From: Sandaracinobacteroides sp031425455
GTDB lineage: Bacteria > Pseudomonadota > Alphaproteobacteria > Sphingomonadales > Sphingomonadaceae
NCBI GenBank assembly: GCA_031425455.1
Contig: JANPJJ010000058.1
Location: forward strand, 1-20,811
DNA: 20,811 bases
Direction of reading: 5' to 3'
Shown: positions 1-8,341 of the stretch, piece after piece
Numbering within the stretch: the first letter of the stretch is position 1
How the letters are laid out: each line of letters begins with the position of its first letter
Made by a program: the position numbers and the translations under genes
The notes under the pieces: generated by a model
Told to the model about the DNA's origin: nothing
Databases searched by the model: none
Seen by the model: only the letters and a program-made list of their open reading frames with translations

Positions 1-2548
1 TGATTTTAGGCGACAAGAACCCTGGCTCATAAGCCGCCTGTGCCTGCTGCAATTCCCACCAATTCTGCTTCGTCGCGCGCTTCTCCAACGCTGCCTTGAA
101 CGGCAGCAGGTGATCCCGCACCGCCGGATAGTCGTCGATCAGCACCCGGTTCTTCGGCGTGTAGATCAGCCACAGATCGTCGCTTTCGACGTGCCAGCGT
201 TTCAGATTTTCGCCGATCAGAAAGGGCTTCAGCAGGTCGGCGGAGCGCGGGTCTGCGGCGATCAGTTCGTCGCGGCGGGCGCGGGACAGGACAAAGGCCT
301 CGTTCAGCCCCGTCTTGATGCCGTAGAGGGGCGCCCCGTAAACATCCTTCAGCGTTGGTCGCCCGGCGGCCATGCGTGCCCTCAGTGCGGCCAGCCTGTC
401 CCCTTCGAACCGCCATCCGGTGCTGGCAAGCCTGGAGCGCGGCATAGGCTCGGCGCCCTCCTCAAAGGCTTTGCCGAGATCATCGGGCACGGCCTTAAGG
501 TTCAGGAACCGCAGGTCGCCCACCGGCTCCGCCGCCGGGTCAGCGCGCTTCGTCATCACCAGGATCGCAGGATAGGTGGTGACGCCCTCGAACAGCTGGG
601 CGTCCCCGAAGTCGATCACGGCGTCCAGGTCGGCGGCCTTTCCCAGCCAGTCGCGCAGGGGCGCCCCCGAGCCGGTGCGGAAGAAGGTGGACGACGAGAT
701 ATAGCCGAGCCGGCCACCGGGTTTCAGCAGCCGCACGCCCAGCTCAAAGAAATAGGCGTAGAGGTCGGCGCGGTCGGAGACGACGGCGTAGCGTGTTTCG
801 AGATAGGGCTTGATCGGTTTCAGATGCTCCATCCGGACATAGGGCGGGTTGCCGACGACGATATCGAAGCCGCCGCGTTCCGTGATCTCTGGAAAGGCGT
901 CGCGCCAGACGAACGCGCGGCTGTGAAAGTCCGCGTCCTCGATGATGGAATTGCCGACGCGGATGTTGTGATCAAGCGACGTCAACGGTTGGCGGGGCTG
1001 AGCGGTTTTCAGCCAGAGCGACAGGCGGGTGATCTCGACAGACTCGGCGTTGAGATCGACGCCGTAGAGGTTGCGGGTGATGATGCGGGCATTGGCGACG
1101 CCGCTGTCTTCGGCCGACAGGGGATCGAGTTCGCGCAGCCGGTCGTTGGTTGCCTTGGTGACGGCTGCAAGAAGATCGTACGCCGCGACCAGGAAGTGGC
1201 CCGACCCGCAGGCGGGGTCGAGGATGGTGATGGCGGCGAGCCTGGCCAGGAAGGCACGCCAGAAGTCGGCCTCAGCGCCAGCCCAAAGAATGTCGCCGGT
1301 GTCGCTCTCTCCGGCAGCATGCTGGCCAAGCAGTTCGGCCCGGATCGTCTGTACCAGCCGTCCCACTGTCTGCTCCACGATGAAGCGCGTGACGAAGTCC
1401 GGGGTGTAAACGATCCCGTGCTTCTTCTTTTTCGAGACGGCGGTCGGTGCGAGCCCGCGCGCGACCAGGAGGTCCGCCTCGATATCGGAGATGGTTTGTT
1501 CGAACAGGTGGCCGAGGATGGTGACCGAAATTTCAGAGCGGTAATCATAGGCTGCAAGCTTGAGGAAGGTGGCGACCAGATGGTCGGGAAGCGCAAGGCT
1601 TTCCAGAAGCGCATCGGGCGCGAACAGCCCGCCATTGTAGCCGGTGATGCCGAGGCGGGGATTTCCGGTATCCACCGCGGCGAACAGGGCCTTCACATTG
1701 TCCCACTTGGGTCTCGGCTGGAACGGGTCATCGTGGGTGACGGCTAGTTTCAGCCGGTCTTCCGGAAGGAGCACGGTATCTTCGGCGTAGGCGATGAAGA
1801 TCAGGCGATCGAGCAGCTTCTGGACGAGGTTGATGCGGGGCTCGGGCGGAATCTCGGGGTGCTGATCGGCGACGAACTGGATGAGCGTGAGGCGGAGAAG
1901 GCGATAATCGCGGTAGAGCTGGGTGGTGATATCCCGATCTTCGTTCGCACTGCGGGCAAGGAGATCGGCAGTGGCGGAGCCCAGCAGGCTGGCGGCGGAC
2001 AGCAGCAGCGTGAAGCGGGCCAGCGTTTCGGGTGAGGCGAGATCTGCCAAATCGAAATCTTCGTAGGCGCTGGTGCCGTGGCCGAAGGCATAGAGCCGCA
2101 GCGCTTTCATGTTCGAGACGATGACCCAGCGGGCGCCGGGCGCATCCATGGCATATTCCCACGCCTGCTGGACGGGGGTCTTGGCACGGCCCGGCATGAT
2201 GCGGTCGAGATCGGTTTTCGGTCCCTTGAGCTCGACAGGTGCGATGATACGGGCTTCGGCCGCGAAGTAGCCAAGCGCGACATCGACAATGCGCGGGCCG
2301 ATGGGCTGCTTGGGCAGCATGGTGCCGGGTTGGCCGGGCGCGGGATCCCGGTAGCCAAGGACCCGCTGGAGGATCGTGGCGTTGAACGCCTGTTCCAGCT
2401 GTGATTCATTGCGGCCGCCGAAGTGGTCGGCGGCAAGGGCGCTCCAGCTTTGCGCGGCTTCGAGCTGCTCGGTCGTCGGCGACGAATGGTGGAGCAAAGC
2501 CGCCGCGATCGTCTTGCGGTTGAAGAGAGTTTCGCGGAATAGTTTCAC
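1..2548 (-). CDS. Eco57I-type (type IIG-like) restriction-modification enzyme, 3' end beyond window
   Basis: The reading frame is open from GTG at 2548 to the window edge (849 codons). An in-frame TAG at 2558-2560 lies four codons before the GTG, and no ATG occurs in the first 75 codons, so GTG is the likely start. It encodes an adenine-specific DNA methyltransferase fused to an N-terminal nuclease-like region. D89 followed by E106-L-K108 (IVDVALG ... VELKG) fits a PD-(D/E)xK catalytic core. GIVYTP at 378-383 resembles motif X, DPACGSGHFL starting at D444 is the SAM-binding motif I, and NPPYV starting at N567 is the catalytic motif IV of N6-adenine methyltransferases. The segment LLKPFLIGENLKRWHV near the edge resembles the TaqI_C-type specificity domain. 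Such single-chain enzymes both modify and cut DNA at a target chosen by the C-terminal domain, which is cut off here. No partner gene is visible. The enzyme class is well supported; nuclease activity is inferred. Confidence 0.88.
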   Translation of the reverse strand, partial: MKLFRETLFNRKTIAAALLHHSSPTTEQLEAAQSWSALAADHFGGRNESQLEQAFNATILQRVLGYRDPAPGQPGTMLPKQPIGPRIVDVALGYFAAEARIIAPVELKGPKTDLDRIMPGRAKTPVQQAWEYAMDAPGARWVIVSNMKALRLYAFGHGTSAYEDFDLADLASPETLARFTLLLSAASLLGSATADLLARSANEDRDITTQLYRDYRLLRLTLIQFVADQHPEIPPEPRINLVQKLLDRLIFIAYAEDTVLLPEDRLKLAVTHDDPFQPRPKWDNVKALFAAVDTGNPRLGITGYNGGLFAPDALLESLALPDHLVATFLKLAAYDYRSEISVTILGHLFEQTISDIEADLLVARGLAPTAVSKKKKHGIVYTPDFVTRFIVEQTVGRLVQTIRAELLGQHAAGESDTGDILWAGAEADFWRAFLARLAAITILDPACGSGHFLVAAYDLLAAVTKATNDRLRELDPLSAEDSGVANARIITRNLYGVDLNAESVEITRLSLWLKTAQPRQPLTSLDHNIRVGNSIIEDADFHSRAFVWRDAFPEITERGGFDIVVGNPPYVRMEHLKPIKPYLETRYAVVSDRADLYAYFFELGVRLLKPGGRLGYISSSTFFRTGSGAPLRDWLGKAADLDAVIDFGDAQLFEGVTTYPAILVMTKRADPAAEPVGDLRFLNLKAVPDDLGKAFEEGAEPMPRSRLASTGWRFEGDRLAALRARMAAGRPTLKDVYGAPLYGIKTGLNEAFVLSRARRDELIAADPRSADLLKPFLIGENLKRWHVESDDLWLIYTPKNRVLIDDYPAVRDHLLPFKAALEKRATKQNWWELQQAQAAYEPGFLSPKI

Positions 2549-2675
2549 CGGGCGACGCTAGGCAGCCGGAACGCAAGCGGCAAGCAGCAAGGCCGACCCG
2601 GCAGGTTGCGATGGGTCGGCGGCGGCAGTGCCCGACCGACCCACCCCCGACGCCTCCCGTCTCCGCTGCGCGGCA

Positions 2676-2708
2676 GGGAGGGGAGGACGACGGTGTCGCT
2701 CCCCTCCC
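2676..2708. repeat. Inverted repeat, possible terminator of the SHOCT gene
   Basis: GGGAGGGGAG (2676-2685) and CTCCCCTCCC (2699-2708) form a perfect 10-bp stem with a 13-base loop. It starts 13 bases past the stop of the minus-strand SHOCT gene. There is no T run on either strand, so it could be a non-canonical terminator or a dispersed intergenic repeat. The rest of the 2549-2721 gap shows nothing else recognisable. Confidence 0.45.
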
Positions 2709-2721
2709 CTTGAAGCAGGCT

Positions 2722-3102
2722 TCAGCCCATCACGCGGGCGCGCAGCGTTGCATACTCGTCCGCCGTGATGCTGCCGTCAGCCTTCAGCTTGCCGAGCTTC
2801 TCGAGTTCGTCTGCGGGGCTGACGCCGACATAGTCGCGCAGCTGCTGCCGGGCCTGGTGCGCTTGTGCCACCTGGCGTTCGCCCATGCCCTTGCCCTGCG
2901 TGAGCAGGTAGATGAAGACGCCGAGATAGGGCAGCAGGACCAGGAAAATGATCCAGATCACCTTGCCGAAGCCACCGACATCGGGACGCTGGAACAGATC
3001 GCCGATGACCGTGATGAGCAGCCAGAACCACATGACGAAAATGAAAACGACGAAGGCAAACGCGGCAAAGCCGAGAATGCTGCTGAAAATACTCGCGATC
3101 AC
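2722..3102 (-). CDS. PLDc_N / SHOCT domain membrane protein
   Basis: This is a small membrane protein of 126 residues when started at GTG 3102, which has a GGGGG tract (3109-3113) six bases upstream. An in-frame ATG at 3162 would add 20 residues (MRAMCGRRCDPARP...) that look like translated intergenic DNA, so I prefer the GTG. Two hydrophobic segments are visible, about residues 5-33 and 48-67. The segment around VLLPYLGVFIYLLTQGKGM resembles the PLDc_N domain, a two-helix module found alone in many bacteria. A polar linker leads to a SHOCT motif at about 98-124 (ADELEKLGKL..GSITADEY), a short C-terminal domain often found on membrane proteins and presumed to mediate oligomerisation. No enzymatic residues are seen and its function is unknown. 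It follows the transketolase-like gene on the same strand after 112 bases, so co-transcription is possible. Confidence 0.82.
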   Translation of the reverse strand: MIASIFSSILGFAAFAFVVFIFVMWFWLLITVIGDLFQRPDVGGFGKVIWIIFLVLLPYLGVFIYLLTQGKGMGERQVAQAHQARQQLRDYVGVSPADELEKLGKLKADGSITADEYATLRARVMG

Positions 3103-3141
3103 AAATTTCCCCCACAAAACAGGCCGGGCGGGATCGCACCG

Positions 3142-3172
3142 GCGGCCGCACATTGCGCGCATTCGCGGCCGC
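3142..3172. repeat. Pair of GCGGCCGC palindromes forming a strong dyad
   Basis: Two copies of GCGGCCGC (3142-3149 and 3165-3172) flank 15 bases. Because each copy is itself a palindrome, they pair as an 8-bp GC-only stem in either strand. A second hairpin follows at 3180-3194 (GGGCCT-cgt-AGGCCC). Both lie just past the transketolase-like stop and before the SHOCT start, so they may end or attenuate transcription. No T run is present. Confidence 0.35.
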
Positions 3173-3214
3173 TGTCACGGGGCCTCGTAGGCCCTGGAAC
3201 CCACAGCAGGGTCG

Positions 3215-5578
3215 TCAGCCGGCCAGCAGCTCCGCCGCGGCCTCCACGATCGCGTCCGCATCCAGCCGATATTCGCGGTAGAGGTCGCCCAGCGTTCCGG
3301 TCTGGCCGAACCTGTCGGTGCCAAGTGGCGAGACCCGATGACCGCAGACGCCGCCCAGCCAGCTGAGTGCGGCCGGGGCCCCGTCCAGCAACGTGACCAG
3401 CCCCGCACCGGCAGGCAGCGCGCCGAGCAGCCCCTCCACATGCGACGTCGCGGCGCCCGCCCCGCGCCAGCGCGCCGCGCGCGCGGCCGACCAGTCGCGG
3501 TGCAGCTTCGCCGGCGAGGTCACCTGCAGCAGCCCCAGCCCGGGCAGGTCGCCCACGAGCATCGCATGGGCTTCCAGCGCCTCCGGCAGCACCGCGCCCA
3601 TCGCCACCAGCGCAATCGGCGCCAGCCCCGAGGGCGCAATCCGCCAATAGGCCCCGGCCAGCGCATCGGCCTTCCAGCGCTCGTCGGTGCGCACGGGCTG
3701 CTTCAGCGCGCGGGTGGAGAGCCGCAGGTAGATGCTGCCGCCATCAGGCGCCTGCAGGTGGCGGAAGCTCTCTTCCATGAAGAGCGCCAGCTCGTCGGCG
3801 GTTGCGGGCTCGTAATGCGTCAGGCCCGGCTGGCCCATGGCGATCAGCGGCGGGTTGATCGACTGGTGGGCGCCGCCTTCGCCCCCCAGCGTCAGGCCCG
3901 ACGGTGTCGCCACCAGCAGGAAGCGCGCATCCTGGTAGCAGCCATAGTTGAGGGCATCGAGCCCGCGCGCAATGAACGGATCATAGACGGTGCCGATCGG
4001 AAACAGCCGCGCCCCGAACAGCGGCGCCGCCAGGCCCGCGGCGGCCAGCATCAGGAACAGGTTGTGCTCGGCAATGCCCAGCTCGACATGCTGGCCGGCA
4101 GGGTTGCCCTGCCACTTCTGAGGCGACGGGATGCCGGCCTTGCGGAAGATGTCGGGCAGTTCCTGGCGCCGGAACAGCCCGCGCTGGTTCACGAAGGCGC
4201 CCAGGTTGGTGGAAACGGTGACGTCGGGCGAGGTGGTGAGGATGCGCCGTGCCAGCTCGCTGTCGCCCTTGGCCAGCTCGAACAGGATCTTGCCGAACGC
4301 GGCCTGGGTGGATTGTTCGTCGCCCGGCGGCACCGGAATGGCCGGCACCGCCACGTCGTGCCACGGCCGGTCGGCGGCCTTGCGCGCGATCGGGCTCGCC
4401 GCCACGAACGCCTGCAACTGCGCAGCTGCATTGTCGCCCAGCCCGCCCCAGGGGGCCCATTCCTCGCCCGGCGCAATCCCCAGCGAGGTGCGAAGCGTCT
4501 CGATCTGGGTGGGCGTCATCAGCCCGGCGTGATTGTCCTTGTGGCCGGCCAGCGGCAGGCCCTGGCCCTTGATGGTATAGGCAATGAACAACGTGTTCCG
4601 GTCGTCCCTCGCGGCATCGAACGCCGCCGTCAGCGTCTCCACGCAATGCCCGCCCAGCGTTGTCATCAGCGCCTGGAGCGCCTCATCGTCATGATCGCCG
4701 ACCAGCTTCAGGGCCTTCGCCTCGCCGGCCAGATCGGCGTTCAGCCGCGCCCGCCACGCCGCGCCGCCCTGGAAGGTCAGCGCGGCATAATCGGCGTTGG
4801 GGCAGTTCTCGATCCAGTCGGCGATCGCCTGGCCGCCGGGTCGAGCGAAGGTCTCGCGCTGCAACCGGCCGTGCTTCAGCGTGATCACTCGCCAGCCGCA
4901 GGTCTCGAAGATATCGTCGAAGCGGCGGAACATGCGGTCGGCCGTGGTGGCATCCAGCGACTGTCGGTTATAGTCCACCACCCACCAGCAGTTGCGGATG
5001 TCGTGCTTGTAGGCCTCGATCAGCGCTTCATAGATATTGCCCTCGTCCAGCTCGGCATCGCCCATCAGCGCAATCATGCGGCCAGCGTCGGCCGCGTCCA
5101 GCAGCCCGTGCCCGATCAGCCAGTCCTGCACCAGGCTGGCAAAGGCCGTCACGGCGACGCCCAGCCCGACCGACCCGGTCGAGAAATCCACCGGAATCCG
5201 GTCCTTGGTGCGGCTGGGATAGCTCTGCACCCCGCCGAAGCCGCGGAACGCCTGCAATTGCTCCAGGCTCTGCTGCCCCAGCAGATAATGGATCGCGTGC
5301 AGCAGCGGGCCGGCGTGCGGCTTCACCGCGACCCGGTCGTTCGGGCCGAGCGCGTGGAAATACAGCGCCGCCATGATCGCCGACATCGAGGCGCATGAAG
5401 CCTGGTGGCCGCCGACCTTGATTCCATCCGGGCTTTCGCGGAGGTGGTTGGCGTTGTGGATGGTCCAGGCGGACAGCCAGCGCAGGCGGGTGTCCAGCGC
5501 TTCGAGCTGGGCGATGCGGTCTGCGGGCAGCGCAAGCGCAGGGGCGGTCGTTGGGGCAGTGGGCACGTGCGTGGACAT
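3215..5578 (-). CDS. Thiamine-diphosphate enzyme of the PDH E1 (AceE-like) / transketolase superfamily
   Basis: This 787-residue protein starts at ATG 5578, with no strong Shine-Dalgarno. The order of motifs follows homodimeric pyruvate dehydrogenase E1. KPHAGP lies at 86-91, where AceE has its substrate-side HISPG motif. The thiamine-diphosphate/Mg motif is GDAELDEGN (173-181) through VDYN (N204). A KGQGLPLAGHKDNH segment at 337-350 matches the AceE region KGKG..., and VELGIAEHN (498-506) carries the glutamate that activates the thiazolium cofactor. It should use thiamine diphosphate to act on a 2-oxo acid or ketose. It is about 100 residues shorter than typical AceE (near 890), and no E2 or E3 gene is present, so it may not be part of a 2-oxoacid dehydrogenase complex. 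Sphingomonad relatives are often simply labelled transketolase. The amidase gene starts 55 bases away in the opposite direction. The family is certain; the substrate is unknown. Confidence 0.9.
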   Translation of the reverse strand: MSTHVPTAPTTAPALALPADRIAQLEALDTRLRWLSAWTIHNANHLRESPDGIKVGGHQASCASMSAIMAALYFHALGPNDRVAVKPHAGPLLHAIHYLLGQQSLEQLQAFRGFGGVQSYPSRTKDRIPVDFSTGSVGLGVAVTAFASLVQDWLIGHGLLDAADAGRMIALMGDAELDEGNIYEALIEAYKHDIRNCWWVVDYNRQSLDATTADRMFRRFDDIFETCGWRVITLKHGRLQRETFARPGGQAIADWIENCPNADYAALTFQGGAAWRARLNADLAGEAKALKLVGDHDDEALQALMTTLGGHCVETLTAAFDAARDDRNTLFIAYTIKGQGLPLAGHKDNHAGLMTPTQIETLRTSLGIAPGEEWAPWGGLGDNAAAQLQAFVAASPIARKAADRPWHDVAVPAIPVPPGDEQSTQAAFGKILFELAKGDSELARRILTTSPDVTVSTNLGAFVNQRGLFRRQELPDIFRKAGIPSPQKWQGNPAGQHVELGIAEHNLFLMLAAAGLAAPLFGARLFPIGTVYDPFIARGLDALNYGCYQDARFLLVATPSGLTLGGEGGAHQSINPPLIAMGQPGLTHYEPATADELALFMEESFRHLQAPDGGSIYLRLSTRALKQPVRTDERWKADALAGAYWRIAPSGLAPIALVAMGAVLPEALEAHAMLVGDLPGLGLLQVTSPAKLHRDWSAARAARWRGAGAATSHVEGLLGALPAGAGLVTLLDGAPAALSWLGGVCGHRVSPLGTDRFGQTGTLGDLYREYRLDADAIVEAAAELLAG

Positions 5579-5620
5579 GGGGCGGTTTTAGGCGAAGGGC
5601 AGCCGCCCCGCCAGAGGTGG

Positions 5621-5626
5621 AGGAGG
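5621..5626 (+). promoter_or_regulatory. Shine-Dalgarno for the amidase
   Basis: AGGAGG sits seven bases before ATG 5634, a consensus site that fixes the amidase start. It contrasts with the weak sites in front of most other genes in the window. Confidence 0.75.
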
Positions 5627-5633
5627 GCGCGAC

Positions 5634-7136
5634 ATGCGGGCAGCGATCTTTCTGGGAGGCCTGATGATGGCGGGGAGCGGGGCGGCGCAGAGCGGGCACG
5701 AGGCGCTGGTGGCCGACGCCCGGGCGCGCGATGCCGTGGTGAACAGCGTGATCGCGTGGAACCCCCAGGCCGCCCAAGAGGCGCGGGCGCTGGACGAGCG
5801 CTGTGCCAAGGCGGCAGGGCCTTGCGGGATGGTACTGCTGGTGAAGGACAATATCGACGTTGCCGGGATGGCGACGACGGCGGGAAGCCGGGCGCTGGCC
5901 GCCAATATGGCAGTGCGCGATGCACCGCTGGTGGCGCGGCTGCGCGCGGCGGGGCATGTGATTCTGGGCAAGACCAACCTTTCGGAATGGGCGAACTTCC
6001 GGTCGAGCGCGTCGATCTCGGGCTGGTCGGGCGCAGGCGGGCAGACGCGCAACCCGTATGCGCTGGACCGCAATCCGTGCGGATCGTCATCGGGCTCGGG
6101 CGCGGCAGTGGCGGCGGGGATCGTGGCGGCGGCCGTGGGGACGGAGACCAACGGATCGATCACGTGCCCGGCGGCCGTGAACGGGATCGTCGGATTGAAG
6201 CCGACGGTCGGGCTGGTGAGCCGTACCGGCATCGTGCCGATCAGTTCCAGCCAGGATACCGCGGGACCGATGGCGAAGGACGTGGCAACGGCGGCGCGGC
6301 TGCTGGAAGCGATGGCGGGGCGCGACCCGGCCGACAAGGCGACGGTGGAGGCGGATGCGCGGCGGGTGGACTACACTGCCGGGCTGGCGGGTGCGTCCTT
6401 GAAGGGCGTGCGGGTGGGCGTGCTGCGCTGGGCGGCAGGCTGGTCGCCGCCGGTGGATGCAGCCTTTGGAGACGCGCTGGCGCTGCTGGCGCGGGAAGGC
6501 GCGGTGCTGGTGGAGATCAGGGACGGGCCGGACCGGGAGGCGATCGGCGATGCCGAGTTCCAGGTGCTGTTGGCCGAATTCAAGGTGGGGGTGAACGCCT
6601 ATCTGGCGGCGACCCCTCCAGCGGTGACGACGCGGACGCTGGCCGATGTGATCGCTTTCAACAAGGCGGATGCGGCGCGCTCGCTCGGGCTGTTCGGGCA
6701 GGACATTCTGGAGAAGGCGCAAGCCACGAAGGGGCTGGACGACCCAGCTTATAGGGCGGCGCTAGCGACATCCCGGTCGCTCGCCACCACCGCGCTGGAA
6801 ACGATGTTCAGGGCGAACCGGGTGGAGGTGCTGGTGGCGCCGACCGCGCCGGCGGCGTGGAAGATCGACGCCGTGAACGGCGACCAGGCGCCGTTCGGCG
6901 GCGCGGGCGGGCTGGCGGCGGTGGCGGGGACGCCGCACCTCACCGTGCCGATGGGGCAGAAGTTCGGGCTGCCGCTTGGCCTCAGCCTCCTCGGGCCGAA
7001 GTGGAGCGAGGCGCGGCTGCTGCAGCTGGGCGCCGCGTTCGAGCGCTCGCGCGGGCCCCTGCCGGCGGCGACGCTGGCCCCGAACGTGGAAGGGGCGCCA
7101 CAAGTGGCGCCCCTCCTGAAGCCGGCGACGCCCTGA
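5634..7136 (+). CDS. Exported amidase (amidase-signature family)
   Basis: This is a 500-residue amidase-signature hydrolase, the usual length for the family. The Ser-cisSer-Lys triad is visible: K71 in LLVKDN, cis-Ser S151 in the CGSSSGSG glycine/serine loop (149-156), and nucleophile S175 in GTETNGSI (169-176). Residues 1-19 (MRAAIFLGGLMMAGSGAAQ) look like a short signal peptide ending in AAQ, so the protein probably works in the periplasm. The amide substrate cannot be read from the sequence; the family includes GatA, peptide amidases and small-amide hydrolases. No GatB or GatC partner is present, and the leader argues against a GatA role. The start has a strong Shine-Dalgarno. The last 15 codons contain a long perfect hairpin, described separately, and the stop lies four bases from the stop of the convergent PEP-CTERM gene. 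Confidence 0.92.
   Translation: MRAAIFLGGLMMAGSGAAQSGHEALVADARARDAVVNSVIAWNPQAAQEARALDERCAKAAGPCGMVLLVKDNIDVAGMATTAGSRALAANMAVRDAPLVARLRAAGHVILGKTNLSEWANFRSSASISGWSGAGGQTRNPYALDRNPCGSSSGSGAAVAAGIVAAAVGTETNGSITCPAAVNGIVGLKPTVGLVSRTGIVPISSSQDTAGPMAKDVATAARLLEAMAGRDPADKATVEADARRVDYTAGLAGASLKGVRVGVLRWAAGWSPPVDAAFGDALALLAREGAVLVEIRDGPDREAIGDAEFQVLLAEFKVGVNAYLAATPPAVTTRTLADVIAFNKADAARSLGLFGQDILEKAQATKGLDDPAYRAALATSRSLATTALETMFRANRVEVLVAPTAPAAWKIDAVNGDQAPFGGAGGLAAVAGTPHLTVPMGQKFGLPLGLSLLGPKWSEARLLQLGAAFERSRGPLPAATLAPNVEGAPQVAPLLKPATP
7091..7114. terminator. Hairpin inside the amidase 3' end, possible terminator for the convergent PEP-CTERM gene
   Basis: AGGGGCGCCAC (7091-7101), a two-base spacer and GTGGCGCCCCT (7104-7114) form a perfect 11-bp inverted repeat. 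It lies in the last codons of the amidase and 27 bases beyond the stop of the minus-strand PEP-CTERM gene. With no room between the convergent genes, it may end the PEP-CTERM transcript or both. There is no T run, so intrinsic termination would be weak by E. coli rules. Confidence 0.45.
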
Positions 7137-7140
7137 GGAC

Positions 7141-8307
7141 TCAGGCTGTAACCGTCGTCCTGCGCTGACGGCGAGCAGCGGCGCCGACGAGGCCGAAGCC
7201 CGCGATCAGCATCGCCCAGGTGGCGGGTTCGGGGACTGCGCCGCCGAAGTAGATGGTGCCGTCGCGCACGATCGGGATACCGAGCGGGTAGGACTTGTCC
7301 ACTTCGGTGCCGTCGTTCACGAAATCGTCGCAGGTGGCGTCCGCCGGGTTGCCGATGGCAGCGACAAAAGCGCCGGGGAGTGCCCGCAGGCCACCCCCCC
7401 GACCCAGTGGATCGGAGAAGCAGGCGAAGCCCACGATCATGTTCGTCGTCGCAGGACGCCCGATCTTCACTGCGTTGGAGAAGGTCTCGGTGGTGATCCG
7501 GTAGGTGATGTTGGCGGTCTCTCCGAACTCGATCGGGTCGGCGAAATCGGCCGTGAACAGCGTCCGGTCCCACTTGTAGATTTTGGCGTAGTTGTCGACG
7601 TCTTCGTTGCCGAAGTTGATCAGCGCCGTGCTGAGGAAGTCGGCACCGCTGCCCAGATCCTCGATGAAGGCAATGCTGCCGTCTGCGTTGCGCACCATCG
7701 AGATGCTGCCGCCGATGTTGCGGATCGACACATCGTCGTAGAGGATCTCAAAGGCGAAGCTGGTGCTCGCAATCTCGCCGACGCCGCCCGTGCTGCCGAA
7801 CTTGCCGAACACGTTGAAGCCGTCGCCTTCCGTCGTGCGCGCACAGCCCGGGAGAGTAGCGCCGGTGCAGCCCGGGATCAGCCCCTCGTCGTCGATGAAC
7901 TCGCCGAAGTCCGACACGAAGAAGCCGAAGGTCGATTCGAACACGGTCGAGACGATCCGGTCGATCGAGCCGCCCGGCGTATCGCCGGTGACGTCGAAGC
8001 TGACTTCCGTCACCGACTTCGAACCATTGCCCCGGCCCGCCGACATGCTGCCGGCCTCGAAGAAGATGCTGGTCCCGCTGATGTCGGAAAAGGCGGCATA
8101 GCCGGCCCCCCGTCCGCCTGTGTCGGAGCGATAGTCAGACGTGGGGCCGTTGATCACCGGCCCGATCGTCGCCTGACCACGGATGTCGAGAGTCCCCTGG
8201 GTTTCGGTTCCCAGGTTCGAAATCTGTGCGAATGCAGCCGACGAAATCAGCCCCGATGCCGCCAGCCCCACCGCTGCCGAGGTCAGGAATTTCCAGTTAG
8301 AACGCAT
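7141..8307 (-). CDS. PEP-CTERM (PEPxxWA type) sorting-domain protein
   Basis: This is a 388-residue secreted protein. Residues 1-28 (basic MRSNWK, hydrophobic core, AFA-Q) form a signal peptide. The C-terminal tail has PEP at 359-361 within VPEPATWAM, a hydrophobic stretch IAGFGLVGAAA and a basic end RRQRR. Together these make a PEP-CTERM signal of the subtype common in sphingomonads, which an exosortase recognises and cleaves when the protein leaves the inner membrane. The central region is rich in Gly, Ser, Asp and Phe and has four cysteines or more in two clusters (CTGATLPGC; CFSDP..ATCDDF); I do not recognise its domain. No exosortase gene is in the window. GGGGG (just before CAAAC-ATG) is the ribosome-binding site. 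The gene lies 80 bases after the TIR-TPR gene on the same strand, so read-through is possible. Confidence 0.9.
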   Translation of the reverse strand: MRSNWKFLTSAAVGLAASGLISSAAFAQISNLGTETQGTLDIRGQATIGPVINGPTSDYRSDTGGRGAGYAAFSDISGTSIFFEAGSMSAGRGNGSKSVTEVSFDVTGDTPGGSIDRIVSTVFESTFGFFVSDFGEFIDDEGLIPGCTGATLPGCARTTEGDGFNVFGKFGSTGGVGEIASTSFAFEILYDDVSIRNIGGSISMVRNADGSIAFIEDLGSGADFLSTALINFGNEDVDNYAKIYKWDRTLFTADFADPIEFGETANITYRITTETFSNAVKIGRPATTNMIVGFACFSDPLGRGGGLRALPGAFVAAIGNPADATCDDFVNDGTEVDKSYPLGIPIVRDGTIYFGGAVPEPATWAMLIAGFGLVGAAARRQRRTTVTA

Positions 8308-8341
8308 GTTTGCCCCCGTTCAGTTCAATTGGCACCTTACA

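Noticed and set aside
110..1747. Long plus-strand open frame over the restriction-modification gene
   Set aside because: It is the shadow of the minus-strand coding frame, which carries DPACGSGHFL and NPPYV motifs; the plus-strand translation has no recognisable domain.
3338..5398. 686-codon plus-strand open frame opposite the AceE-like gene
   Set aside because: High GC removes stop codons from the antisense frame. The product is a low-complexity Arg/Gln/His/Gly-rich chain without motifs.
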